Under the pieces are notes generated by a model, which was not told the DNA's origin, did not search any database, and saw nothing but the letters and a program-made list of their open reading frames with translations. The translations under genes were made by a program, and so were the position numbers. A stretch of DNA of 64,000 nucleotides, taken from Amycolatopsis sp. NBC_01488. Lineage in GTDB: Bacteria > Actinomycetota > Actinomycetes > Mycobacteriales > Pseudonocardiaceae. The stretch spans positions 1,430,001 to 1,494,000 of the forward strand of contig NZ_CP109434.1 in NCBI RefSeq assembly GCF_036227105.1, written 5' to 3'. This document shows, in pieces, positions 17,587 to 25,465 of this stretch; position 1 is the stretch's first letter, and each line of letters opens with the position of its first letter.

Positions 17587-18104
17587 AGGAACGCGAGCTG
17601 CGCCGCCGGTGCCGCAAGCTGCTGAAGCAGCTCGACATCGGGCCGCCGCTGGACGTCGAGGTGCTGTGCGCACGGCTGGGTGACCAGCGGGGGAAGCCGA
17701 TCCGGCTGATGCCCTACCCGCTGGAGGTGCCCGGGCCGTTCGGCTGCTGGATCGCCACGTCTTCGGCGGATTACATCTTCTACCAGGCCGAAACCACGAA
17801 ATCCCACCAGGACCACATCATCCTGCACGAGCTCGGTCACATGCTGGCCGACCACCACCCGCACGGCGACGCCGAGCCGGCCGACTTCCTGCGCGGGCCC
17901 GCTCCGGATCTTGACCCGGATGCCGTACACCGCGCACTGCGGCGGACGTCCTACGATGACGCGCACGAGTGGGAAGCCGAGACCGTCGCGACCATCATCC
18001 TCGAGTGGGCGTCGGTCCTGAACTACACGATCCCGCGGCGCGCTGCGGACCGGGATCTCCGCCGGATCCAGGGGGCGCTCGGCGATCACCAAGGGTGGTT
18101 GTGA
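17583..18104 (+). CDS. ImmA/IrrE-family metallo-endopeptidase
   Basis: Protein of 173 residues with the zinc motif HELGH (residues 82-86) inside IILHELGHMLADHH. A downstream acidic helix, HEWEAETVATIILEWA, supplies the third ligand in this family (gluzincin-like). The family cleaves a partner XRE repressor in response to a signal. The partner is expected to be the protein encoded immediately upstream, since the two genes overlap (ATGA). Its stop overlaps the GTG of the membrane protein gene as GTGA. The active site looks intact. Confidence 0.88.
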   Translation: MKERELRRRCRKLLKQLDIGPPLDVEVLCARLGDQRGKPIRLMPYPLEVPGPFGCWIATSSADYIFYQAETTKSHQDHIILHELGHMLADHHPHGDAEPADFLRGPAPDLDPDAVHRALRRTSYDDAHEWEAETVATIILEWASVLNYTIPRRAADRDLRRIQGALGDHQGWL

Positions 18105-19222
18105 GCACGCTGTTCAGCCCTGTGAACCTGATCGCGATGGTGCTGTTCGCCGCTGCCCTGGCGTGGCGGATCTACCAGGTGCAGCGCGCGCCGACGGTGC
18201 CGAACTGGGCCGTCACGGCGTGCGTCGCCGGGTTCGCCGCGGCGTTCCTGCTGCAACAGGCGGCGGTGTCCGACGAGATCGACGCGGTCCTCGGCCGCGG
18301 CGCGGCGCGCGTCGCCAACAACGCGCTGCTGGCGTGCGGCGTCTGCGCGCTGGTGATCTTCTTCCTCGGCTCGGCGCTGGGACCGCGGCGCTACCGCCGG
18401 GTGGTGGTGGAACTGGTGCCGCTGGCCGCGGCGATCGCGCTGATGGTCGTCACGACGGCCTTGACGCCGGCGGAGCTGCGCGGGCAGGCGCTCGGGCCGT
18501 CGACCATCCACGACTCCGGGATCGCGGCGTTCTACCTCGGCGCCGGGCTGTACCTGATCTACGGGCTGGTCGCCTGCGCGGCGTGGATCGTGCGCTACCT
18601 GCGGGTGGCCGACCGGCACCTGCGGATCGGCCTGCGGCTGAGCGCGCTCGGCATGGCCTGCGCGGCCGTCGGCAGCATCTTCCGCGCGCTGTACATCGTC
18701 GTGGCGTGGGCGTTCGGGCCGGTCGTCAAGGTCCTGCTGCTCCTCGGCGTGCCCTTCGTGATCATCGGCGGGATGCTGTTCCTGCTGGGCGTCACCTACC
18801 CCGGCGTGCGGGCGCGCGTGTCGGCGTTGCGGCGGCGGCGCCAGCACCGCCGCGAGCACCACGCATTGGGTCCCTTGTGGACGGTCCTGGTCCAGGCGTT
18901 CCCCAGCATCGTGCTGCGGACACCGCCACGCCGTCGTGGCGAACGCCTGTCCCCGCGCAGCATCCACCGCGTGCACTACCGCCGGGTGATCGAGATCCGG
19001 GACGGCCTCGTGCAGCTCTCGCCGTACCTGGCCGCGGACTTCGGCGAGATCGTCGCGACCGACCCGCGCGCCGCAGCGGCCGCGTTGAAGGCGGCACTGG
19101 CGCGGCACGCGGCGGGCGAGGAGAGCGACGGCCACGCCAAGCAGGTCCTGCCGGCGCCGGCGGACGACATCGAATCGGACGTGCGGCCGCTGCTGGCGCT
19201 GTCGGCCGCGATGGAGGCGTGA
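18101..19222 (+). CDS. MAB_1171c-family multi-pass membrane protein
   Basis: Protein of 373 residues. About seven hydrophobic helices fill the first 230 residues, from LIAMVLFAAALAWRIYQV onwards to FVIIGGMLFLLGVTY. A cytoplasmic C-terminal domain of about 140 residues follows, rich in Arg then acidic, including HRVHYRRVIEIRDGLVQLSPY. The MAB_1171c family is called a putative transporter but is uncharacterised. It regularly accompanies XRE and ImmA/IrrE genes in actinobacteria. The GTG start overlaps the protease stop. A role as the signal input that controls the protease is an attractive but untested inference. Confidence 0.75.
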   Translation: MSTLFSPVNLIAMVLFAAALAWRIYQVQRAPTVPNWAVTACVAGFAAAFLLQQAAVSDEIDAVLGRGAARVANNALLACGVCALVIFFLGSALGPRRYRRVVVELVPLAAAIALMVVTTALTPAELRGQALGPSTIHDSGIAAFYLGAGLYLIYGLVACAAWIVRYLRVADRHLRIGLRLSALGMACAAVGSIFRALYIVVAWAFGPVVKVLLLLGVPFVIIGGMLFLLGVTYPGVRARVSALRRRRQHRREHHALGPLWTVLVQAFPSIVLRTPPRRRGERLSPRSIHRVHYRRVIEIRDGLVQLSPYLAADFGEIVATDPRAAAAALKAALARHAAGEESDGHAKQVLPAPADDIESDVRPLLALSAAMEA

Positions 19223-19223
19223 C

Positions 19224-20387
19224 GTGGACACGGTGATCACGGCCGGCCGGGTGCTGCCGCGCCCCTCGGCGCCGGTACCCGACGGTGCGGTGCTGGTGCG
19301 TGACGGCCTGATCGTGGCGGCCGGCCCGCGCGCGGAGGTCCTGCCGCTGGCCGCGCCGGACGCTGCCCGGCACGACTTCCCGACGGGGACCGCGCTGGCC
19401 GGGCTGTTCAACGTCCACGTCCACCTGGCTTTCGACGCCTCTCGAGAGATGCTGGCGCACTTCTCGGCCGGCTCTCTGCTGGAAGGCGCGCGTTCGCGGC
19501 TGTCGTCGATGCTGCGCAGCGGCGTGACGACGGTGCGGGACCTCGGCGACCGCGGGCACCTCGGCGCGGAGGTCCGCCGTTCGTTCGACGGGTCGGTCGC
19601 ACCGCGGCTGCTCGTGTCGGGGCCGCCGATCACGGTGCCGGACGGGCACTGCCACTTCTTCGGCGGCGCGGTGTCGTCCGACGCCGAGATCCGCGCCCTG
19701 ATCGACGAGAACGCGGCGGCGGGCGCGGACGTGATCAAGGTGATGGCCAGCGGCGGCCAGATCACCGAGGGTGGCGCGGACATGTGGGAATCCCAGTTCT
19801 CCGCGGAGCAGCTTTCGGTGGTGGTTTCGCACGCGGCGTCGCACGGGTTGCCGGTGGCGGCGCACGCGCACGGCGCGGACGCGATCGAGGCGGCGGTTTC
19901 GGCCGGGGTGTCGACGGTCGAGCACTGCAGCTTCCTGACCGGGCCGCGTACTTTCGACCGGCGCTCCGCGGTGGCTTCGCGGATGGCTTCGGCGGGGATT
20001 TCGGCGTGCTCGACGAGCAGCCGCAACTGGCGGGTGATCGTCGAGAAGCTGGGCGACGAAGCGGCCCAGGCGATGTACGGGCGGCTGCCGTGGCTGGAGG
20101 AGCACGGCGTCCGGCTGCTGTCGGGGACGGACGCGGGGTTGCCGGGCTCGGTGTTCGACGACCCGGTGGGCGCGCTGGAGCTGTACGAGTGGCTGGGGTT
20201 CTCGCGGCGCCGGATCTTGGAGATCGCCACGTGCGATTCCGCGGCGGGACTGGGTCTCGCCGACGTCACCGGACGGCTCGAACGCGGGCTGGCCGCGGAT
20301 GTCCTCGTCGTCGAGGGTGACCCGCTGGCGTCGCTCTCCGCGTTGCGTAACCCCCTTTTGGTGCTGGCTCAGGGCCGCGCCGCCTAG
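19224..20387 (+). CDS. Amidohydrolase-superfamily metal-dependent hydrolase
   Basis: Protein of 387 residues with the imidazolonepropionase/prolidase-like amidohydrolase layout. A beta-sandwich start (GRVLPRP...VRDGLIVAAGPRAEV) precedes the metal motif HVHLAF. The barrel carries KVMASGGQ (the usual carboxylated Lys position), AAHAHG, TVEHCSF and the catalytic Asp in LLSGTDAGLPG. The C-terminus returns to the sandwich with GLAADVLVVEGDPL. It starts one base after the membrane-protein stop and so completes a coupled four-gene module. The substrate is unknown. As a module member it could make or remove the small molecule that is sensed (speculation). Confidence 0.8.
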   Translation: MDTVITAGRVLPRPSAPVPDGAVLVRDGLIVAAGPRAEVLPLAAPDAARHDFPTGTALAGLFNVHVHLAFDASREMLAHFSAGSLLEGARSRLSSMLRSGVTTVRDLGDRGHLGAEVRRSFDGSVAPRLLVSGPPITVPDGHCHFFGGAVSSDAEIRALIDENAAAGADVIKVMASGGQITEGGADMWESQFSAEQLSVVVSHAASHGLPVAAHAHGADAIEAAVSAGVSTVEHCSFLTGPRTFDRRSAVASRMASAGISACSTSSRNWRVIVEKLGDEAAQAMYGRLPWLEEHGVRLLSGTDAGLPGSVFDDPVGALELYEWLGFSRRRILEIATCDSAAGLGLADVTGRLERGLAADVLVVEGDPLASLSALRNPLLVLAQGRAA

Positions 20388-20413
20388 TTTCCCGATCGGG
20401 AACGCCTGGTTTG

Positions 20414-20442
20414 GTGACACCGTTTTAAAACAGTGTTATTGT
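20414..20442 (+). promoter_or_regulatory. Promoter with a 20-bp palindrome in its spacer
   Basis: GTGACA (20414-20419) and TATTGT (20437-20442) are 17 bp apart. The near-perfect palindrome ACACCGTTTTAAAACAGTGT (20417-20436) fills the spacer, a classic repressor layout for TetR-type regulators. The arm's inverse, aacactgtt, recurs at 30845-30853 just upstream of the TetR gene at 30870. Confidence 0.6.
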
Positions 20443-20476
20443 TGTTCCACGCCACCCCCAGAAGGATTCCCGATGC

Positions 20477-20839
20477 GTGATCGCCCTGGTCTCGCTGCCC
20501 ACCGTCATGTACGGCGGCTACGCCCTCATGGGCGTCCTGCGCGACCGGAAACTCACCGAACACCAGCGTGCCATGTTCCGCGCCGGCCATGCGCACGCCG
20601 GCGTCCTGCTCGTCCTCGCCCTGGTCGCGCTGCAGATCGTCAGCCGGACGACCTTGCCGGACACGACCCGGTGGATCACGTGCTTCCTGCTGCTCTTCGG
20701 GATCCTCGCCCAGTCCGGCGGCTTCTTCCTGCACCTGCTCCCGAACCAGGGCAAGGTCGGCGGGCGCGTGACGTCCGCCGGTGCCGTGCTCCTCGCCGCT
20801 GCCACGCTGCTCACGGCCTATGGGGTCGCCTTCGCCTGA
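20477..20839 (+). CDS. Small four-helix membrane protein, unknown
   Basis: Protein of 120 residues with four hydrophobic segments: IALVSLPTVMYGGYALMGV, AGVLLVLALVALQIV, WITCFLLLFGILAQSGGFFL and AGAVLLAAATLLTAYGV. A short conserved-looking loop with HAH lies between the first two. A GTG at 20477 lies nine bases after AGAAGGA; the ATG at 20473 is out of frame. The promoter has a palindromic operator (20417-20436), so expression is probably repressed until a ligand appears. No family is assigned. It precedes the atypical hisS by 24 bp on the same strand and could share its transcript. Confidence 0.65.
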   Translation: MIALVSLPTVMYGGYALMGVLRDRKLTEHQRAMFRAGHAHAGVLLVLALVALQIVSRTTLPDTTRWITCFLLLFGILAQSGGFFLHLLPNQGKVGGRVTSAGAVLLAAATLLTAYGVAFA

Positions 20840-20863
20840 GCCCCGGTCGTTAAGCTGGGTGAC

Positions 20864-22153
20864 GTGCCTGAATACCTGCCGACCGCGCCCTACAAGGGGA
20901 CCCGGGACTTCCTGCCCGCCGAAATGTCCGTCCGCACGCAGGTGTTCGGTCATCTCTACGACGTCCTCGAGCGCCGCGGCTTCCTCCGCTACGACGGGCC
21001 GATCCTCGAGTCCGCCGAGATCTACGAGCGGAAATCGGGCCAGGAGCTCGCCGACAAGCAGCTGTACACCCTCACCGACAAGGGCGGGCGGCGGCTGGCG
21101 CTGCGCCCGGAGATGACGCCGTCGGTCGCGCGGATGATCGCCGGGAGCGCCAAGTCGCTGTCGTTCCCCGTCCGCTGGTACAGCCACCCGAACTGCCACC
21201 GGTACGAGGCGCCGCAGCGCGGCCGCGTCCGCGAGCACTGGCAGATCAACGCCGACATCTTCGGCTCGGACTCCGCCAACTGCGAGATCGAGATCTTCGA
21301 GCTCGTGCACGACATGATGGCCGCGCTCGGCGCGACGCCGGACATGTTCGTGCTGCGGGTCAACGACCGGAACCTGCTGACGTCGGCGCTCACCGACGTC
21401 GCCGGGGTCTCCGAAGACCACCTCTCCCAGGTGTTCGCGCTGGTCGACCGCTGGGAGAAGTACCCGCGCGAGAAGCTGGCCGAGAGCGCCGGCGAGATCG
21501 GGCTCTCCGACAAGCAGTTCGAGAAGCTGGCCGAGACGCTCGACATGGGCGAGGCGCTGCTCGACGAGCTGCCCGTCGAGGTGCGCGAGCAGTCGAACCT
21601 GGTGCGCGTCCTGAACAGCAGCGCGGGCAGCCTGGTGAAGTACGAGCCGATCATCGTGCGCGGGCTGGCGTACTACACGTCGACCGTGTTCGAGGTCTTC
21701 GACACCTCGCCGGAGAACCGCCGCGCCCTTTTCGGCGGCGGCCGCTACAGCGACCTCGCGTCGATGTTCACGCCGCAGCAGATCCCGGGCATCGGGTTCG
21801 GCATGGGTGACGTCACGCTGATCGACTTCCTCGACACGCACGGCCTGACCCCGGCCCCGCGCAGCGAGGTCGACGTCATGGTGATCCCGGTGACCGAGGA
21901 CCTCTCGGACGCGGCGCGCTCGGTCGCGGCGTCGCTGCGCGCCGCGGGGCTCCGGACGTCGACCCCGATCGAGCACCGCAAGCTGGGCAAGGAGCTGACG
22001 CGCGCGGACAAGGCGGGCGCGGCCGCGGTGGTGATCGTCGGCCAGGACGACTGGGCGGCCGGCAACGTGACGGTCCGCAGCCTCGCCACGCGCGAGCAGA
22101 ACCCGGTCGCGATCGCCGACGCCCCCGCCGCGGTCCAGGCCCTGCTGGCCTGA
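20864..22153 (+). CDS. Histidyl-tRNA synthetase, divergent type
   Basis: Class II aminoacyl-tRNA synthetase of 429 residues that charges tRNA-His. Motif 1 region is GTRDFLP, motif 2 RWYSHPNCHRYEAPQRGR with its Arg, and the histidine-binding loop GLAYYTSTVFE. Motif 3 is GGGRYSDL...GIGFGMG, and a C-terminal anticodon-binding domain starts near SEVDVMVIPV. The usual bacterial GLDYYxxTVFE is GLAYY here. The wording differs from the standard actinobacterial enzyme, suggesting a second, possibly acquired, copy. Motifs are complete, so it is not HisZ-like. GTG start. It could be a drug-insensitive paralogue or the sole enzyme; the window cannot tell. Confidence 0.88.
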   Translation: MPEYLPTAPYKGTRDFLPAEMSVRTQVFGHLYDVLERRGFLRYDGPILESAEIYERKSGQELADKQLYTLTDKGGRRLALRPEMTPSVARMIAGSAKSLSFPVRWYSHPNCHRYEAPQRGRVREHWQINADIFGSDSANCEIEIFELVHDMMAALGATPDMFVLRVNDRNLLTSALTDVAGVSEDHLSQVFALVDRWEKYPREKLAESAGEIGLSDKQFEKLAETLDMGEALLDELPVEVREQSNLVRVLNSSAGSLVKYEPIIVRGLAYYTSTVFEVFDTSPENRRALFGGGRYSDLASMFTPQQIPGIGFGMGDVTLIDFLDTHGLTPAPRSEVDVMVIPVTEDLSDAARSVAASLRAAGLRTSTPIEHRKLGKELTRADKAGAAAVVIVGQDDWAAGNVTVRSLATREQNPVAIADAPAAVQALLA

Positions 22154-22160
22154 CACCGAT

Positions 22161-22291
22161 CTCGCGTGCTCGAAGACGGGACTCGCGTGATTGGAGCCGT
22201 AACTCGCGTGATCAGGCCCGTAACTCGCGAGTTCCGGCTTCAATCACGCGAGATCCGGGTTCTGTCACGCGAGTTCCGGCTTTGATCACGC
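22161..22291. repeat. 21-bp phased array, copy 4, with mid-array orientation switch
   Basis: Between convergent hisS-like and histidine kinase genes. Three CTCGCGTG units (22161, 22182, 22203) meet the palindrome CTCGCGAG at 22224. Two or three CACGCGAG units follow in the opposite sense with the same 21-bp spacing. The kinase stop codon (22286-22288) lies inside the last unit. Confidence 0.85.
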
Positions 22292-23476
22292 GGGGTCGGC
22301 CCGGCGCAGGCGGAGGGTGAACGTTGCGCCCGCGCCGGGGCGGCCGGCCGCCGCGATCGTGCCGCCGTGGCCTGTCACCACCTCGCGGACCAGGGCCAAG
22401 CCCAGGCCGAACCGGCGGCCGTCGCCGTCGGAGCCGCGGGCGAAGCGCTCGAAGATGCGGTCCGCGTCGGCCGCCGGGAAGCCGACGCCCGTGTCGCGGA
22501 TGCGCAGCTCCACGTGCCTTTCGTCCGGCACGCCCAGCCACACCTCGATCGAGCCGCCCGGCGGGGTGTGACCCAGTGCGTTGTCCAGCAACGCCGAAAG
22601 CACGCGCCGCAACGCCGTCGGGACGCCCTGGACGACGTATGGCCGCCGCTCCCGGGACACCGCGAGCCGGACCTGGCTCTCGCCCGCGCGCACCGTTTCC
22701 GCCGCGACGGCCTCTTCGGCGAGCACGCCCAGCTCCACCGCTTCGAACTCCGGCCGGTCGCACGCCCGCGCCGACAGCAGCAGGTCTTCGACGACTTCGC
22801 CGAGCTCCCGCGTGCCGCGCACCAGCTGGTCGAGGTCGTCCGCGTCGCGGCCGGACGCGCGCCGGGCCAGCAGCTGTGCCCGCGTGTGCAGCCGGGTCAG
22901 CGGGGCGCGCAGCTCGTGGGAGGCGTCCGCGACGAACGTCCGCTGCCGCCGCAGCGCGTCGGCCAGGGGCCGGATCGCCCGGCAGGCCAGCACGCGGCCG
23001 CACAGCACGGCCGCCAGCAGCGCGAGCACCTCGGCGACCAGCAGCCCGAACACCAGCGACGAGCGATCCTGGATCTGGTACCGCTCCTCGAAGAACGCCT
23101 CCGAGACGGCGCCGCCCCGGTTCTCGACCCGGATCGTGTACGTCATGCCGCCGAGCGAGCGCCGTTCCGTGTGGACGTCGCCGGGTGCCGGCACCGTGGC
23201 GGCCAGCGCCGCGATCGGCATCCCGGCCGGCGTCGGCCCGGCGGGCGCGTGCAACGCCGGCGTGAACAGCCAGACGCAGCCGGGCGGGGTCGCGGCCGGG
23301 CCGAGCTGGATCGTCCGGGCGAGCGTCCGGTCGGCGTCGGCGTGCTGACCGGACAACAGCATCCCGTAGGCGATCGCGCCGGCGACGGCGACCAGCAGCG
23401 ACACCACGACGGCGATCTGCGCGGTGATCGCCCACCGCGCCCGCCGCAGCGCCGGCTCCTCCGGGTCGGGTCTCAT
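22286..23476 (-). CDS. Two-component sensor histidine kinase
   Basis: Protein of 396 residues. Transmembrane helix 1 is about residues 14-37 (WAITAQIAVVVSLLVAVAGA). A sensor loop of about 100 residues precedes helix 2 (LVFGLLVAEVLALLAAVLCG). The H box is FVADASHELRAPL with the phosphorylated His. The N box is LDNALGHTPPGG, G1 DTGVGFP, the F box region FERFARG and G2 GLGLALVREV. No HAMP is obvious. The start ATG overlaps the response regulator stop (ATGA), so it is the second gene of the pair. It probably reports on a signal tied to the upstream antiporter/oxidase genes. Confidence 0.92.
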   Translation of the reverse strand: MRPDPEEPALRRARWAITAQIAVVVSLLVAVAGAIAYGMLLSGQHADADRTLARTIQLGPAATPPGCVWLFTPALHAPAGPTPAGMPIAALAATVPAPGDVHTERRSLGGMTYTIRVENRGGAVSEAFFEERYQIQDRSSLVFGLLVAEVLALLAAVLCGRVLACRAIRPLADALRRQRTFVADASHELRAPLTRLHTRAQLLARRASGRDADDLDQLVRGTRELGEVVEDLLLSARACDRPEFEAVELGVLAEEAVAAETVRAGESQVRLAVSRERRPYVVQGVPTALRRVLSALLDNALGHTPPGGSIEVWLGVPDERHVELRIRDTGVGFPAADADRIFERFARGSDGDGRRFGLGLALVREVVTGHGGTIAAAGRPGAGATFTLRLRRADPA

Positions 23477-24147
23477 ACCGCGCCGAGCTGGTAGCCGAGG
23501 CCGTGCACGGTCCGGACGACGTCGCGGCCGAGCTTGCGCCGCAGGTAGTACACGTAAGTGTCCACAATGGACTCGCCGGTCGAGTCGGCGAAGACGTTCG
23601 TGCGCAGCGACGCCCGCGGGTGGATCGCCTTCGGCCGCTGCGCCAGCGTCCGCAGCAGCTCGAACTCCCGCCCGGACAGCGTGATCCGCTCGCCGCGCGG
23701 CAGCACGACCTCGTGCCGCCGCAGGTCGAGGGCGGCCGCGCCGAGCGGGAGGCACTCCGCGCCCTCGAGGTCACGGCGGCCGAGCGCGCGCAGCCGGGCC
23801 AGCAGCTCCTCGGCTTCGAACGGCTTGACGAGGTAGTCGTCGGCGCCGGCGTCGAGCCCGCCGACGCGGTCGGCCAGTTCACCCAGCGCCGAGAGCACCA
23901 GGACGCGCGTGGTCACCGCGCGCGCCCGCAGGCGGGCGAGCAGCTCGAGGCCGTCCAGCACCGGGAGGCGGCGGTCGATGATCATCACGTCGTACCGCCC
24001 GGTGAGCCCGAGGTGCAGGCCGCGCTGGCCGTCGTGCGCCGCGTCGGTTTCGTAGCCTTCGTCCGCGAGCAGCTCGGCGAGCATGCCCGCCAGTTCGCGG
24101 TCGTCCTCGACCAGCAGCACTCTCGGTTTCGTTGCCCCATCGTGCAC
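23473..24147 (-). CDS. OmpR/PhoB-family response regulator
   Basis: Protein of 224 residues. The receiver domain is first: VLLVEDDREL acidic pair, phospho-accepting Asp in VMIIDRRLP, Thr/Ser in VLVLSALG, Lys in DDYLVKPF. The winged-helix DNA-binding domain ends with SIVDTYVYYLRRKLG and VRTVHGLGYQL. The GTG at 24147 starts four codons before the conserved strand; a TTG at 24198 would overlap the antiporter gene and add unrelated residues. It is cognate to the kinase that follows. It lies 37 bp after the antiporter on the same strand, so operon read-through or a private promoter are both possible. Confidence 0.92.
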   Translation of the reverse strand: MHDGATKPRVLLVEDDRELAGMLAELLADEGYETDAAHDGQRGLHLGLTGRYDVMIIDRRLPVLDGLELLARLRARAVTTRVLVLSALGELADRVGGLDAGADDYLVKPFEAEELLARLRALGRRDLEGAECLPLGAAALDLRRHEVVLPRGERITLSGREFELLRTLAQRPKAIHPRASLRTNVFADSTGESIVDTYVYYLRRKLGRDVVRTVHGLGYQLGAV

Positions 24148-24184
24148 GAATCCATACTGGCAGTGATTTTCCGAAATTGAACTA

Positions 24185-25465
24185 TCAACTTTTCCCAATA
24201 GCCGGGACCGGTTCGGCCATCAGGAGCACCTCGGTGCTCCCCTTGCGGGTATCGCGCCGGTCGAGCCAGCTGAGTACCGGCGCCGTCATGACGGTCGTGA
24301 CCAAAGCGACCAGTACCAGCACCGTGAACAACGCCGGCGAGACGATCCCCGCGGCGAGCCCGACGTTGAGCGCGATCAGCTGCATCAGCCCGCGGGCGTT
24401 GATGAGCGCGCCGACGCGCAACGCGACCGGCTGCGACTCCCCCACCAGCCGCGCCGCGCCCCAGCAGGCACCGAGCTTGCCGACGATCGCGACGACCACG
24501 CAGAGCACGGCGAACAGCAGCAGCTTCGGGTCGGCGAGCAGCGCGAACCGGGTGTTCAGGCCGGAGTAGGTGAAGAACAGCGGGAGGAACACGATCCGCC
24601 CGATCGGCATGATCTTCGCGAGCACGGCGTCCGCTGCGGGCACGCGGGGGAACACGATGCCGACGCAGAAGGCGCCGAACACCGCGTACAGCCCGACGAC
24701 GTCGGTGAACCAAGCGGCCGCGAACAGCGTCAACGCCGTGATCAGCATCTTCTGGTCGGCGGAGATCCGTTCGCTGCCCATCGCCTTCGCGAGCACCCGG
24801 CGTCCGACGAGCACCAGCAGCAACGCGAACAGCAGGCCGCCGCCCACAGCCAGCGCGACCGGCCCGGCCGAGCCTGCGTGCATGCCCAGCACGACGGCCA
24901 GCAGGACCCACGCCAGGACGTCGTCGAGGGCGCCGCAGGCCAGCGCGAGCGAGCCGAACCGGGTGCCGCCGAGACCGCGTTCGGTGATGATCCGCGCCAG
25001 CATCGGGAACGCGGTGATGGCCAGCGCGACCCCGACGAACGCCGCCGACGTCGTGAGCGAGACGCCGTCCTTGGCGATGCCGGCCCAGCTCGTGCCGAAC
25101 ACGGCGACGCCGACACCGAGCACGAGCGGCACCACCGTGCCCGCGACCGAGATCGCGCCGACCGACTTCGCCGAGCCGCGGATGCTGCGGAGGCTGAACT
25201 CGTAGCCCGCGCCGAACATGTAGATGACCAGGCCGATCTGGCCGCCGACGTAGAGCAGCGGGCGGAGGCCGTCCGGGAACAGCGCCGCCTGCGCGCCCGG
25301 GAGGACCAGCCCCAGCAGCGACGGGCCGAGCAGCACCCCGGCGATCATCTCGCCGACCACCGGCGGCTGACCCAGCCGCACCGCGACCATGCAGACGAGC
25401 CGGCACACCACGAGGATGACCGCGACAGCGAGGAAGAAGATCGGCGCCGCTTCGGACGGGCTCAT
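24185..25465 (-). CDS. CPA2-type cation/proton antiporter
   Basis: Integral membrane protein of 426 residues with about 12 helices, lacking the C-terminal TrkA-N/RCK domain of KefB. Family features are GQPPVVGEMIAGVLLGPSLLG near the N-terminus, ITAFPMLARI, and ACGALDDVLAWVLL, whose Asp pair occupies the ion-binding site of CPA antiporters. A C-terminal NARGLMQLIALNVGL follows. Such proteins exchange K+ or Na+ for H+. The start ATG has GGAGGA upstream and overlaps the P450 stop (ATGA). It is thus co-translated with three oxidative enzymes, which hints at export or pH protection linked to their product (inference). Confidence 0.88.
   Translation of the reverse strand: MSPSEAAPIFFLAVAVILVVCRLVCMVAVRLGQPPVVGEMIAGVLLGPSLLGLVLPGAQAALFPDGLRPLLYVGGQIGLVIYMFGAGYEFSLRSIRGSAKSVGAISVAGTVVPLVLGVGVAVFGTSWAGIAKDGVSLTTSAAFVGVALAITAFPMLARIITERGLGGTRFGSLALACGALDDVLAWVLLAVVLGMHAGSAGPVALAVGGGLLFALLLVLVGRRVLAKAMGSERISADQKMLITALTLFAAAWFTDVVGLYAVFGAFCVGIVFPRVPAADAVLAKIMPIGRIVFLPLFFTYSGLNTRFALLADPKLLLFAVLCVVVAIVGKLGACWGAARLVGESQPVALRVGALINARGLMQLIALNVGLAAGIVSPALFTVLVLVALVTTVMTAPVLSWLDRRDTRKGSTEVLLMAEPVPAIGKS

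Noticed and set aside
20473..20853. ATG-started frame beginning at 20473
   Set aside because: The frame shifted by one, starting GTG 20477, encodes a coherent four-helix membrane protein with suitable ribosome binding site spacing; the ATG frame gives Arg/Pro-rich noise.
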